This document shows positions 25,407-41,600 of a DNA stretch of 64,000 nt, piece after piece. The position numbers and the translations under genes were made by a program. The notes under the pieces are model-generated. The model worked only from the letters and a program-made list of their open reading frames with translations. It searched no databases and was not told the DNA's origin. The number at the start of each line of letters is the position of its first letter. The stretch's first letter is position 1. Origin of the DNA: Okeania sp. SIO1I7 (GTDB lineage Bacteria; Cyanobacteriota; Cyanobacteriia; Cyanobacteriales; Microcoleaceae); assembly GCA_010672585.1 (NCBI GenBank), contig JAAHGF010000004.1, positions 92,831-156,830 on the forward strand, written 5' to 3'.

Positions 25407-27716
25407 TTACTTTCTTCCTCCTGACTTCTTCAATTCAAAAGTAGTATCCATTACCCTAAATCTGAGACTTTCAACTGGCTTACCTTTACTATCATAGCGG
25501 AAAGCATGATGTCCATTTCCTTTACCTGCTTTTTTTAAATCTCCTCGAAATTGGCCAGCAACTATTCTATCAATAATCTTGCCATTTTCCAGAACTTCAA
25601 CTGTTAATTGCATGAAAGGAAAATCTAGACACCATACCCAACCAGGGATAAAATTACTATTTTCAGAATCAACAAATCCTTCAAAAGATAATTCTCCTAT
25701 ATTTTCTCCTCCTGGTATCAATGCCATTGCTTTTCTAGCAATTATTATTGGCTTTATATTACTATCAATTTTTTCAGTCAGCAGATTTTTTTTGTCTTGA
25801 TTAAAATTAAATAATTTTCCTGATTTAACGTCTTTAATAATCACACTATCTTCTGTTTTAAATCCTGAACTATTAGCGAATAAAGCTTTTTGAGGAATCT
25901 GGATATTGTGAACTTTAAAGAAGATTGTCATTAGACCAAAAGCACTAATCATTTGTGGCATATTAAATCCCACGGTTTTTATTGTATTTAGTGTTTTTTG
26001 TCGGTCTATTAATTCCCATAAAGGAGATTCTGTATAGTCAGCTAAAATTTCAAAGATGGCTGCTCTAAATTTAGGATTTTTATTAATAGTGTGTTGCCAA
26101 CTTCCATGTTGTGGTAAATTTTTAGGAGCAGGAATTGGGTCTTTAAATATTGAGTTTGAAGCTCCATAAGAGGTTAAACCTCTGTGCCAAGTTTGTTGAG
26201 CAAATGGTATCTCTAATAAACTTGGTTCTAGGCGACGTAACATCGCAAAATGTATTAATTCTTGTTGTCTTTGAGGAGCATTAAGAGCGAAAGCTAATCT
26301 AATTAAACCTGTAGAATTAATTGGCATTACTACTTGATTACTATCAGCGTCTTTTCTCCTAGCTGTTCCTAACCAATTAGGAATACGTTCTTTTATATAG
26401 TATAGGTCTGGAATATCATTAAATTCTGAGCCTAATCCTAAATAATTTTCCATTCTGTTGAGAACTTTTGTGGAAATTTTTCTCCGAATATCCTCTTTTA
26501 ATATTCCTAAAGGATCGAAAGGACCATGAGCGGAAATCATCTGTTCGGGATTAGGCATTGTTGGATAATTAAAAGGCTTTTTCAGGTAGCCTTTAAATAC
26601 TTCTCCAATAAAACCAGCTAATACTAAACCTTTTACACATTGTTTTCCTTGCTTGAGGTCCCACGCACCAAACATTCCATCATTTTGAAATACATGAGTT
26701 GCTAATCTTTTGAGTAATTCTTGTGTTGCTAAAGTGGGGTCTCTAAATCTACCTGGTTTCTTTGTAGTGTGAGGAAGTTTTAAATGATTAGCTAATTTTT
26801 TGGCTACAATTACATCTGGATGTTCTTCAATTCCATTGGTAAATAAACGTAGTTTATCTCTTAAACCTGCTTGTAAGGCTAAGGCTAAAATTAATCTACT
26901 ATCTTTTCCTCCAGTGAGTGCTAGTGGAATATTATCTGCACTACTAAATATAGCTTTAATATTAGCCAAACATTCATTAATACCTTGCTCGACAATACTG
27001 TTAAAAACTTCAGGATTTTTCACCTCGCTTTTACTAGGAGCATTTTGATAAATCCAATCTTTATTTTCATTAACTTTTAGGTCTCCATTTTGCAGTTTAA
27101 TTACTGCTCCTTGTGCGAGTCGAGAAATTCCTTTTATGTATGTGTCTTCTCCCAGCATATACCCGACTACTGGCAAGGCAAGCATAGCTTCTAAATTATA
27201 TTCATACTGGTCATCAATGTGAGGTAATAATGCTATGCGGTTGGTTATTGAGGAGATATTCTTATTTTTTGAATAGTAAATATGTTCGATACTTAATCTG
27301 TCGTTAAAGGCAATTACATTACCATCATCTGAAGCGTGGATAATTGCATATTCTCCTGCCAACAAATCTCTAACTTTCTCAGTATCAAAGTTATTTTTTG
27401 ATAGGAGTAAGTAAATATCAAAAGCTGTTAATATTTTGCCTGTACTACCTATTCCTGTGGATGACCAACAATAACCTTGAATTATGGTGACTGAGATAAT
27501 TTTACTCTCTGATTGATTAATATATATTTGGTCTTTTGTTGAGTAGAAATAATTATCTGTAGCAAAATGAAATAAGGCAATTTTTTGATTAGCTAAAAAG
27601 TAGGAATTATCGGACTGAGACTGGATATGAATTGTCTGTTTGCCCGATTTAATTAATTTTTCCTGCTGATTTTTGTCAAAGGGTGTCAAAGATGACCTGA
27701 CCAAAAATATTCCCAT
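25407..27716 (-). CDS. Asparagine-synthase-like PP-loop enzyme lacking the glutaminase cysteine, with C-terminal GW module
   Basis: In this 769-aa protein residues 1-210 follow the outline of the N-terminal glutamine amidotransferase domain of asparagine synthases (LLAGEYAIIHAS, NDRLSIEHIYYS). The essential second-residue cysteine is absent, since the start is MGIFLV. The ATP-pyrophosphatase domain is clear: PLALTGGKDSRLILALA (about 265-280) and later GMFGAWDLK. The last roughly 85 residues are a separate module (FVDSENSNFIPGWVWCLDFP, then FRGDLKKAGKGNGHHAF) also found in the 32228-38131 TPR-glycosyltransferase. It likely activates a carboxylate by adenylation and uses ammonia or another amine, as in polysaccharide-locus amidotransferases (inference). 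The locus also carries heparinase and sulfotransferase genes, a typical EPS context. Confidence 0.85.
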   Translation of the reverse strand: MGIFLVRSSLTPFDKNQQEKLIKSGKQTIHIQSQSDNSYFLANQKIALFHFATDNYFYSTKDQIYINQSESKIISVTIIQGYCWSSTGIGSTGKILTAFDIYLLLSKNNFDTEKVRDLLAGEYAIIHASDDGNVIAFNDRLSIEHIYYSKNKNISSITNRIALLPHIDDQYEYNLEAMLALPVVGYMLGEDTYIKGISRLAQGAVIKLQNGDLKVNENKDWIYQNAPSKSEVKNPEVFNSIVEQGINECLANIKAIFSSADNIPLALTGGKDSRLILALALQAGLRDKLRLFTNGIEEHPDVIVAKKLANHLKLPHTTKKPGRFRDPTLATQELLKRLATHVFQNDGMFGAWDLKQGKQCVKGLVLAGFIGEVFKGYLKKPFNYPTMPNPEQMISAHGPFDPLGILKEDIRRKISTKVLNRMENYLGLGSEFNDIPDLYYIKERIPNWLGTARRKDADSNQVVMPINSTGLIRLAFALNAPQRQQELIHFAMLRRLEPSLLEIPFAQQTWHRGLTSYGASNSIFKDPIPAPKNLPQHGSWQHTINKNPKFRAAIFEILADYTESPLWELIDRQKTLNTIKTVGFNMPQMISAFGLMTIFFKVHNIQIPQKALFANSSGFKTEDSVIIKDVKSGKLFNFNQDKKNLLTEKIDSNIKPIIIARKAMALIPGGENIGELSFEGFVDSENSNFIPGWVWCLDFPFMQLTVEVLENGKIIDRIVAGQFRGDLKKAGKGNGHHAFRYDSKGKPVESLRFRVMDTTFELKKSGGRK

Positions 27717-27814
27717 GTTTAATTTCCTTTTAAATTCAGCGAGAAACTGGATTTATTCAGCATTAATATTTTTCTCACAACCATTAAACCATAAACCCGG
27801 TTTCTTGAGGTGGG

Positions 27815-27970
27815 TTACCGAATAATTAATAATTAATAATTAATAATTAAATTATTTTGGCTTAAAGCCGACCCTTTTAAGGGGAAAATAAAGAAATAAT
27901 ACTTCCTTATATTCAATTCCGTAACGGTTTTAACCTTCTTGTAATTATCAATTATCGATTATCCATTAAT
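27815..27970 (-). repeat. Dispersed repeat family II, copy D
   Basis: Inverse copy: TTACCGAATAATTAATAATT, then AGCCGACCCTTTTAAGGGG, then CCTTATATTCAATTCCGTAA (the start motif of copies E and H), ending in ATTATCCATTAATG. It occupies most of the gap 27717-28039. That gap also holds a short AAACCGGGTTT-like piece at about 27788-27806. Confidence 0.85.
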
Positions 27971-28039
27971 GAAGGTGGATGGGAATCTCATTATATGATT
28001 TTGTATAATTATTTCCGTCTTGCCTACTCTAGACAAAGA

Positions 28040-28603
28040 CTAAATATTCAAGATAAAACCAGGCAATACATCTTCCCCTGATAAAGTTGTGGGAGAGTCT
28101 AATATTTCTACTTCTTTTCTTTGTCTATAAATTTCAACGCGACGATTTTTTCTATCAATTAGCCAACCTAATTTTACTCCACCATTCATATATTCCTCCA
28201 TCTTTTTTTGCACATCCTTTAAAATGTCAGATGGCGACATTAATTCTAATACAAAATCTGGGGCGATAGGAGGAAATTTTTCTCTTTGTTGGGGAGTTAG
28301 TTTATTCCACCTTTCTAATTTAATCCATGATACATCGGGAGAACGGTTGGAACCATTGGGAAGTTTAAAACAGGTGGAGGAGTCGAACACTTTTCCTCGT
28401 TTTGTTTGACGATTCCATATTACAAAATCAGCAATAAGAGAGGCATTATATTCTCCAGTTTCTCCTCCACTAGGTGGCATTATTATTATTTCTCCTCTAA
28501 TGTTACGTTCAAATTTAATTTCGGGATTATCTCGACATAGTTGATAGAATTGGTCGTCGTTAAGTTTGAGGATATTGTTAAAGTTGATGGTTATAGTTGT
28601 CAT
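28040..28603 (-). CDS. Uma2 (DUF820) family restriction-fold endonuclease
   Basis: At 187 aa it has typical length. Key features are FERNIRGEIIIMPPSGGETG (about 30-49, the MxPxG-x(n)-G motif), NRSPDVSWIKLERW (catalytic Asp about 93), and PDFVLELMSPSDILKDVQKK (Glu-x-Leu-SP-x-D; about 114-133), then the YMNGGVKLGWLID and VLPGF endings. Uma2 proteins carry a PD-(D/E)XK fold and exist in dozens of copies in filamentous cyanobacteria, with unsettled cellular roles. The gene is alone between repeat copy D and the broken heparinase. Confidence 0.93.
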   Translation of the reverse strand: MTTITINFNNILKLNDDQFYQLCRDNPEIKFERNIRGEIIIMPPSGGETGEYNASLIADFVIWNRQTKRGKVFDSSTCFKLPNGSNRSPDVSWIKLERWNKLTPQQREKFPPIAPDFVLELMSPSDILKDVQKKMEEYMNGGVKLGWLIDRKNRRVEIYRQRKEVEILDSPTTLSGEDVLPGFILNI

Positions 28604-29793
28604 GGTTTTGGCATTATAAATAAATGAATTTTTCCTCTGGCAATTCTTAGGTTTATTGACTTTACTTGGGAGGCGAGCAAGTTCGTTGAAATTTAAACCA
28701 TTTATCTTTTAAAGTAGTTTCCTTTCCTCTATATAATTTTAATTCTAGATGATCTGACCATTCTGGCGATAAAATATCCAGTACAATTCTACTCTTATCA
28801 AGATTTGCATTACTTTTAATACCCAGATTTTCTAATTTTTTTTCTGATATAAACATAGCTAAAAAATGAGGATTTAGAGCGCTGGTGCTAAATCGCAATA
28901 ATTGATGATTGGCAAAACTATGATTATGTTTTGATTGAAATGGTTCGATTTTAAGTTCTAGCTCTTCTTGGTTAAAAAATTGCAAAATAAATGAGCAACT
29001 ATTTCCTGCTTCTACCGACTTTAGTCTAAACTTATTGCCATCAATTTTTTCTACACTAAAACTTTTAGGAATATGCAGCAAATACTCATATAGATGATAT
29101 TTTCCATCTAAAAAAGAAGATAACTGAATATCATCAAATGTGACTACATAAGGAAAAGGTTCTCTCACAAAACATAAGTGTCTAATAGCAAAATTAACAG
29201 GATTATAATTATGTAAATTATATGATGGAGTTGCATCTCCTAGAATATAATCAAACACTTCAGAATAATCATATTTTATTATTTTCCCTGATACACCATT
29301 CCCCCTTCCTGAAAATCTTTGACCTTTACCATCAATTAAAACTAAGTTATGACCCAGGGAGGATGATGGAGAATTTTCCCTTGTATCATTAGCAGCACCA
29401 GAGTCAATAATTAGAGGTTGACCTTCAAATATTAATGTAAAAGAATTGTTATCTGATTGGTCGTGAATACCCTCAATATATTTACCACAATTGAAACTAA
29501 CAATTGTTGCTTCCGATGACCAAGAATTTCTAACGTTCAAATAACCAATATCGGAGCAAAAGTGACGTATTGATAAGTTAGTATTTTCTAGTTGAAATTC
29601 TGCTACTGGTGGTTGAGGTAAAAATAAGTAGGCATCAAATAGGAAAGAGAAGTTTAAATTAGGGTCTCTGCCATAAGTTTTTAATCCTTTGCTACCTACT
29701 AATAATTCCCAAACATAAGTAACAAGACTAGGATTTCTGTTACCTATTATAGTTAAATATCCCCATAAACCAGGATGAGGATTCCAACTAGAT

Positions 29794-29848
29794 TCGGCAA
29801 GGGGTCTCCCGTTATAATCGAGCCATTTAACGGGAGGGGAATTGCCGA
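29794..29848. other. Left-end hairpin of the IS605-type element
   Basis: Outer stem TCGGCAA (29794) with TTGCCGA (29842), inner stem CTCCCGTTA (29806) with TAACGGGAG (29828), separated by small G-rich internal loops. Such subterminal palindromes are recognised by TnpA in single-strand transposition (family knowledge). Confidence 0.8.
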
Positions 29849-29856
29849 GCTGCAAA

Positions 29857-30027
29857 TTAAATAGGTGTCGATTGATGTTTTTCTTCTGATTTCTTGTCTT
29901 TAAGTCTTAGTGAATCTATGAAATCACTTATTACTTGGGTCATCGTTTTTTCATTTTCTGCTGCATATAATCTCAGCTTATTTAATCTGTTATGACTTAT
30001 TCGTATATTTAATCCTGTCTTCTTCAT
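29857..30027 (-). CDS. Ribbon-helix-helix protein carried by the IS605-type element
   Basis: From ATG at 30025-30027 it encodes a 56-aa protein, KKTGLNIRISHNRLNKLRLY then AAENEKTMTQVISDFIDSLR. That is a CopG/Arc-like pattern of one beta strand (GLNIRI) and two helices. A longer version from an upstream TTG is less likely. It is divergent from tnpB, with 61 bp between starts, so it could repress both promoters. Small RHH genes next to tnpB are seen in other cyanobacterial IS605-type elements (recalled, not checked). Confidence 0.7.
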   Translation of the reverse strand: MKKTGLNIRISHNRLNKLRLYAAENEKTMTQVISDFIDSLRLKDKKSEEKHQSTPI

Positions 30028-30088
30028 TATGTATAGACAAACTCTACACAAACTATTATAATAAAGCTCTGGTCGAAAAGGAAATAAA

Positions 30089-31349
30089 ATGATCGTAAGT
30101 CATTGTTACAAAATTAAACCAAATCAAGAACAAATAGCTAAGATAGATAATTGGTTAGAACTCTTGAGGAGACATTGGAATTATGCGTGATAGTCAAAGA
30201 TTAGATTGGTTAAATAGAACTAGATGTCAAATAGACCGATGCTCAATAATTTCATGTCCTATTGCCGAGATTCCTTGTAGACCAGATTATTATTTTCAGC
30301 AATCAGCACTTAAAGAAACAAAACAGTTATTTCCTGAGTATAAAGAAATTTACTCTGAAGTTCAACAAATTAATTTACAAAGACTAGATAAAGCTTGGAA
30401 GCGTTGGTTAGTTCCTGACAAAACAGGTAAAAGAGTTGGTAGACCAAGGTTTAAAAAGTCTGGCAAATTAAGGTCGTTAAGCTTTAGTAGAGTTAATCAT
30501 CCTAAAGCAGCAGTTAAGTTTGATGGCAAACAAGTTATTATTAGCAGATTTGGTGCTATTCCAGTAATAGTTCATAGACCAATTCCAGATGGATTTACTA
30601 TGAAAACTGCAACCATAACCAAAAAAGCTGATGGTTATTATATTAGTTTTAGTTTGGAAGATAAGTCAGTTCCTAGTTTAATTACTACAGATAATATCAA
30701 AACTTCTGTAGGTATTGATGTAGGTTTAAAAGAATTTTTAACTACTAATACTGGTGAGACTGTTTCTGTTCCAAATTTATATAGAAAAGCACAATCTAAT
30801 TTAGCTAGAAAGCAAAGTAAAGCAGCTAGAAAAGAAATTGGGTCTAATAACTGGCAAAAAGCACAGAATAAAATAGCTAGATTGCATCAACATATTGCTA
30901 GACAAAGAGAAGATTTTCATTATAAAACTGCTCATAAGTTAGTTAAAGAGTATGATTTAATTGCTGTAGAAGACCTGAATATTAAAGGTTTAGCTAGAAA
31001 TACAAAACTCTCAAAATCAATTTATGATGTAGCCTGGGGTGCTTTTATTCAAAAATTGAATGCAGTGGCGGTAAAACGCGGTGTTCATGTAATTAAAGTT
31101 AACCCTCATAATACATCACAAAATTGTAGTAATTGTGGTCAAAAAGTACCATTAGCTTTGTCAGTTAGAACTCATTCTTGTCCTAAATGTAAAACAGTTT
31201 TAGATAGAGATGAGAATGCAGCAATTAATATATTAAATAAAGCGTTAAACGAGGTGGGTATCATCTTGTCTGCTTGTGGAGGCTTAGGCGTTAGTCAGCC
31301 TGTGAGACAAGAAACTTCTGAAACTTGGGTTCAATTATCTTTGTTTTAG
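30089..31349 (+). pseudogene. tnpB: TnpB RNA-guided nuclease, frameshifted near the 5' end
   Basis: The natural start is ATG 30089 (IVSHCYKIKPNQEQIAKIDN, WLELLRRHWNYA), which hits TGA at 30185. The rest continues in another frame from 30183 (RLDWLNRTRCQIDRCSIISC). Alignment to the second TnpB at 57139 shows the break at the same point in NYxL. The remaining 388-residue frame keeps the RuvC Asp (GIDVGLKEF), the Glu (VEDLNIKGLA), the zinc ribbon (CSNCG then CPKC) and the final Asp (LDRDENAAINIL). The catalytic half could therefore still be translated from an internal ATG at 30183, but it would lack the N-terminal strand. Confidence 0.85.
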
Positions 31350-31352
31350 AAG

Positions 31353-31382
31353 CTCCCGTTATAATCTCCGATTTAACGGGAG
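31353..31382 (+). ncRNA. Right-end hairpin, probable core of the TnpB guide RNA
   Basis: CTCCCGTTA pairs with TAACGGGAG, with GAAG (31349) and CTTC (31387) able to extend the stem. In IS605-type systems the transcript covering the tnpB 3' end and the right end forms the omega/re-RNA, and the sequence just outside the element acts as guide. Here the guide would be the interrupted heparinase gene from about 31401 or 31407. This RNA assignment is inferred from position only. Confidence 0.45.
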
Positions 31383-32227
31383 AGAACTTCACTATGAATC
31401 ATTCCAGTTATTTAGATACTTTCCACGAGGGAATGATTCATACAAATACCATTCAACTAAACGGTCTAATTTATAACTATATTTATCATCTAAAAATTCT
31501 CCATTAACTTTAATATTTTTCTGGCGACAAATGCGAAGTAAAATCCCTAATATTTTAGCAACAAATCCACAATACCAGAGACCTTCCCTCGTCATTCCTT
31601 GGTCGGAAATACCATCAATAAAAAAGTCTTCCACACGACTCATTGCCACATTTAGCAATTCTTGTGCTTTTGGCAGATAATTAAGTAGACTAATAGCAGC
31701 GATCGCTAAACTGGAAAAAGCGATAATTCGATGATTCCAACTATTAAGTTGTTTTTCTTTTCTACCCCAAATTTTACTGTGAGATTCTTGCCAAGTTTCT
31801 CTAGTTTTTTTCTCGATAAATTCTACTAGACAAAGATGTTCTTCTACAGTAAATAATTCAGGAGCTATATCTCTAAATAAGATAATTGCAGTTAGCACAA
31901 AAGCTCTGTGAATTTCCTCACTAAACAAGTTAGGATATCTAGAATAATTTTGGCTAATTTTGTTGACTATATTTTTGGCTAATTTACCAGCTTCCTTATC
32001 CTCTGCAAACTTATAGGCTAAACATAATTCCATCAAAACATTATAAATAACAAATAAACTGGCAGATTCATGTGTTCGTAAAATGGCTTCGGAACCTAAT
32101 TTTTTTGCATAATTACAGTTGGCATTTATTTGGGCAAGAATATTTTTGTATGGATAGACATCACTGAATTTTCTTAAGGTTGTTATTTCTGTTTCACTGA
32201 TCGGCAGAAATTCTAGATTTCTGTTTA

Positions 32228-38131
<5,904 letters not shown>

Positions 38132-38220
38132 TGATTTTTTCTGCTAATGTTAAGAACTGTTTGATTTAGAGGCTATTTTATTTTGATTAATAAATTAATA
38201 TCTTTGAGCCAAGCTTCTAT

Positions 38221-38434
38221 TCATTAATTGATAATTACCTCGGGTTTTAACCGCTACGGAATTGAATATAAGGAATATTTTCTTTTCTTGGTCGATGGTC
38301 GGACAGCGCAGGTTTCGGAGCCATCCCACCCTACGGGAAGCTGCGCTAACGACGGCTTTTTTTCCCTTTAAAAGGGGAGGCTTCAAGGCGCGAATTATTT
38401 AATTATTAATTATTAATTATTAATTATTCGGTAA
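38221..38434 (+). repeat. Dispersed repeat family II, copy E
   Basis: ATTAATTGATAATTACCTCG, then TTTTAACCGCTACGGAATTG, TTGGTCGATGG, a GC-rich middle (CATCCCACCCTACGGGAAGC), CCCTTTAAAAGGGGAGGCTT, AAGGCGCGAATTA, an AATTATT tract and the end TTATTCGGTAA. It fills the 38132-38420 gap between the two giant TPR genes. Confidence 0.9.
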
Positions 38435-38602
38435 ATCACCTTCTTTTTCTGGAAAAATTTGATTTTTAATGATAGTATCGTAGCATTTTCTGAGGTTATC
38501 TAATATTTCATTTTTCCCGGTTATCAGTTTAACCTCAGATAATAATTTTGCGATTTTTTCATTGTGGAGATTCCCGGTTATCTCTTGTTCAAAATATTCC
38601 AT
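38420..38602 (-). CDS. Small hypothetical protein whose 3' end lies in a dispersed repeat
   Basis: The 60-aa frame from ATG 38602 (QEITGNLHNEKIAKLLSEVK, NEILDNLRKCYDTIIKNQIF) has normal amino-acid composition. The frame stays open upstream towards the end of the preceding gene (LILFHSPTVDKEHNLHNL). Its last residues LPNN and stop are read from the TTACCGAATAATTAA end of repeat copy E, so the original C-terminus was probably cut off by the repeat. The family is not recognised. It follows the TPR protein gene on the same strand. Confidence 0.4.
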   Translation of the reverse strand: MEYFEQEITGNLHNEKIAKLLSEVKLITGKNEILDNLRKCYDTIIKNQIFPEKEGDLPNN

Positions 38603-38652
38603 TAGATTATGAAGATTATGCTCTTTATCAACAGTTGGACTGTGAAATAAAA

Positions 38653-41600
38653 TTAGTTTGTGTCTTTAGCAATTAGTTTTTCCTTTTCAACTTTTTTGAT
38701 AATCTGAAATATTTTTTGATATATAATTTGCCAATCAACTTGATAATTTCCATAGGCTCTATTCTGTAATGGTTTAATTTCTTGGCGTTTCAAAAATAAG
38801 GGAGCGATCGAATTTTCTTTCACACGCGACCAAAATCTTTGTTGATTAAGATGACCACGATCGGCATGAGCTACGCCTGGTTTATCACTTAACCATGATG
38901 TAATAACTAATCCCGAACCCACTACACAGATATAAGCATCAATTTGGTGTGCCCAAACTATACTTTCATGTAAAGGAAAACTCAGGGTATTATATATTTT
39001 AACCTGCGGTTTTAGTAGTTTAACAATACTTTCTACTACTTTATTACAATCAATCCAGCCATCAAAAACTATGGCGATTTTGGGAAAATCCTCACTTAAT
39101 TTGTTAATGATATTTGCATATCCTTGTCCTTGTGATTTCCAACTTTTATTGTGGGTCCGAAGGTTAACCCATAGTAGAGGGAAAAACTCTCGATTATTGT
39201 CTTGATTTGGTAATGCTTCTCTGAAATTTTCACTGCATTTATACCAGGCAAAATCATATATTCTAGAAATATATTCTTGACTGATGAAATGTTCTGCTAC
39301 CCTGAAACATAAACAGTTATTATTTAACAATAACTGGAACTTTTTCATGTCTGAAAATTTTCCCAGAACTAACTGTTTTTTATTGTTGAGTTCGGGAAAC
39401 AATTCTGTAACTTGTAGGTGTTGATAATTTCCTATTGCCAAACAATCTATCCAGTCTAACAAAAGATTTTTGTATAAGTAATGTATACCATTTAGTTCTT
39501 GCCAAAAAAAGTGTCCTAAATTGCGTCGAAAGCCAACAATTGATGTTAACAATCTTGGCTGCTTGGAATTAATATATTGTTTAACTTCTCTAAAATAAGT
39601 AACGAAATAAGCTTTTAAGGTATTATAATTACTTTGAGTTTGTTTAGTAATATGAGTATCTTTGTCTGATAATATTAGCACTATCTCAAATTTAGGAATA
39701 TACAAAGATAATTTCCAGCCACCAAAACTACCTGTTAATATATAGAATACTTCCACACCTACGAAACGATAAATAATGGTGAGGTCTTGAAGATAAAAAG
39801 ATTCATTAGTTCTAATTAGATTCCCAGAGAGCGGATCTATAGCATACATATATTGGAATTCTACTATGGTCTGACTAAATTCTACTCCATTATTAAAACG
39901 GCGATCGGGAGTAGCTAGTTTACTATGGGGATAATGTTGTGTTCTTTTGAGAGGATGAGCTGGTAATTCTTGATTAAAATAATTGATATAAATATTTTCT
40001 AGCTGATTATTGTCTAGAGCAATGATTTGCAGATACTCTAAAGATATTCCTAATAGTTGAAGACGATTTTGCTCTGATTCTGTGATTTTGTTTATATCCA
40101 ATATTAGGAATTCACTTTTAGCAAAATAATTTTGAATTTCATTTACTTCTGCTTCCCAATTATCAGCATCTATATTTTCTAGTTCAAAATCGAATTCTTT
40201 GGTATTTTCTTGATTAAACCAATTCCAAATTTTATCATAGATTGAATCTGAAGAATTACGGTCTATTTTTGGCTTTGCTAATGAATAACATTGTGGCTTA
40301 GGCCATTCCTTAAACAAACTAACTGCTTCTGGAATTAACCCTGATTCTGACAAACTAATACTTAACCAATAATACCACCATAAATTCTGTAAATATTTCT
40401 GAAAAACTCGATGATAACAATCAATAACCTGTTGAATTTTTCCCTGTTTTACTAAATACACTCCTAACAGTTTGTATCTAGATATTTGACTATATCTGCC
40501 AGACTTTTTCTCTAGATATAAAATTTTTTCATAGCAGAAAAGTATCGCCTCCCAATCCTGTTTTTCCATCCACAACATCCCTAGTTCATAATAGTCTGAA
40601 CTTTGAGGCTGAAGTTCAGTAACTTTCTGATAACTCTCAATTGCTTGTGTTAAATTTCCAGTTTTTTTGTAGTTTTTTCCACAACGACGATAATCTTCTA
40701 TGAGACTTTGCTTGTGCTGTGACAATAGAGATTCAAGTTTGGCGAAAAATTGAGATTCTGTAGGTAAATTTTCTAGCCCTTTTTGGTAAATATCTAAAGC
40801 TTCACTAAACCTCTCTATTTCTCGCAATATTTTTCCCCATGAATAATAAGCATCACCGTTAGTTGGATTTAATTCAATTACCTTTGAGTAGCAGGCGATC
40901 GCTTCTTCTTTCTGGCCTTGCTTTGATAAAACTTTAGCTAAATTATCATAAAATCCAGAATTATTTGGCTGCAATTCAATGGCATTTTTGTAGGCATCAA
41001 CTGCTTCTGACCATTGCTTTTTTTCAGATAAAGCTAATCCTAAATTGTTGTAAAAAAAACCATTTTGAGAATTTAATTCTATCGCCTGACGGTAAGCATT
41101 AATTACTGCATCCCAATTCTTTAGTTTCATCCAAGCCACACCTAATTTTTGGTAAGACCATAGAGAATTAGGATTGATTTCTATTGCCTGCTCAAAAGCA
41201 ATAATTGCTGCAGAAAAATCACCTTTTTCTAGTAAACTTTTCCCTAGTTTTTGGTAAGCTATCCATGTATTTGGTTGGAGCTTTACAGCTTTTTGATAAT
41301 AACTAATTGCTTCATCCAAACTACCCTGATTTGCCAAAGCATCTCCTAATAAATGATAAGCTCTAAATAAATTAGGATTTAACTCAATTGCTCGGCCATA
41401 ACAAACCATGGCTTCAGTTAACTTCTGATGGTCAAAAAGAGCTTTACCCAGACTTAAACATTCTGATGCTGTCACCGACTCTGGCTCTAAAGTTAATACC
41501 TGATAAGAACACTCAGCAGCTAACTCTGGTTTACCTACCACCTGCCAAATTTTGGCCAAGTTTCGGTAAAATCCAGCAATGTTTGGCTGGAGACTGATAG

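Larger units (their letters stand above)
29787..31400 (+). mobile_element. IS605/IS1341-type element with tnpB and a divergent RHH gene
   Basis: The roughly 1.6-kb element has no tnpA. Both ends carry the same hairpin, CTCCCGTTA with TAACGGGAG. The left one (29794-29848) is extended by an outer stem TCGGCAA/TTGCCGA. The right one (31353-31382) lies directly after the tnpB stop. ATTCCA occurs at both borders (29781-29786 and 31401-31406), either a duplicated target or coincidence of target and element end. IS605 elements normally make no duplication, so borders may shift by 6 bp. It interrupts a heparinase II/III gene. Mobilisation would need a TnpA supplied elsewhere. Confidence 0.85.
28662..32215 (-). 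pseudogene. Heparinase II/III-family gene split by an IS605-type insertion
   Basis: The N-terminal part runs on the minus strand from about 32215 to 31401 (alpha-helical toroid: YKFAEDKEAGKLAKNIVNKI, DGISDQGMTREGLWYCGF) and ends KYLNNWN. The C-terminal part resumes at 29780 with PHPGLWGYLTIIGNRNP and continues to 28662 (GYLNVRNSWSSEATIVSFNC, HDQSDNNSFTLIFEGQPLII, GHNLVLIDGKGQ), the beta-sandwich of heparinase II/III-like polysaccharide lyases. Excising the element restores the frame NNWN-PHPGLW, so the insertion looks recent. The 5' end overlaps the end of the TPR-glycosyltransferase gene with a TGA immediately upstream in frame and no standard start before a TTG at 32036. The original start may therefore already have been lost. 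The intact form would degrade or remodel an acidic glycan. Confidence 0.85.

Noticed and set aside
25407-27716. Lasso-peptide synthetase (asparagine-synthase-like)
   Set aside because: No precursor peptide, B1/B2 leader-binding protein or protease gene is adjacent, and the C-terminal module links it to the glycan enzymes.
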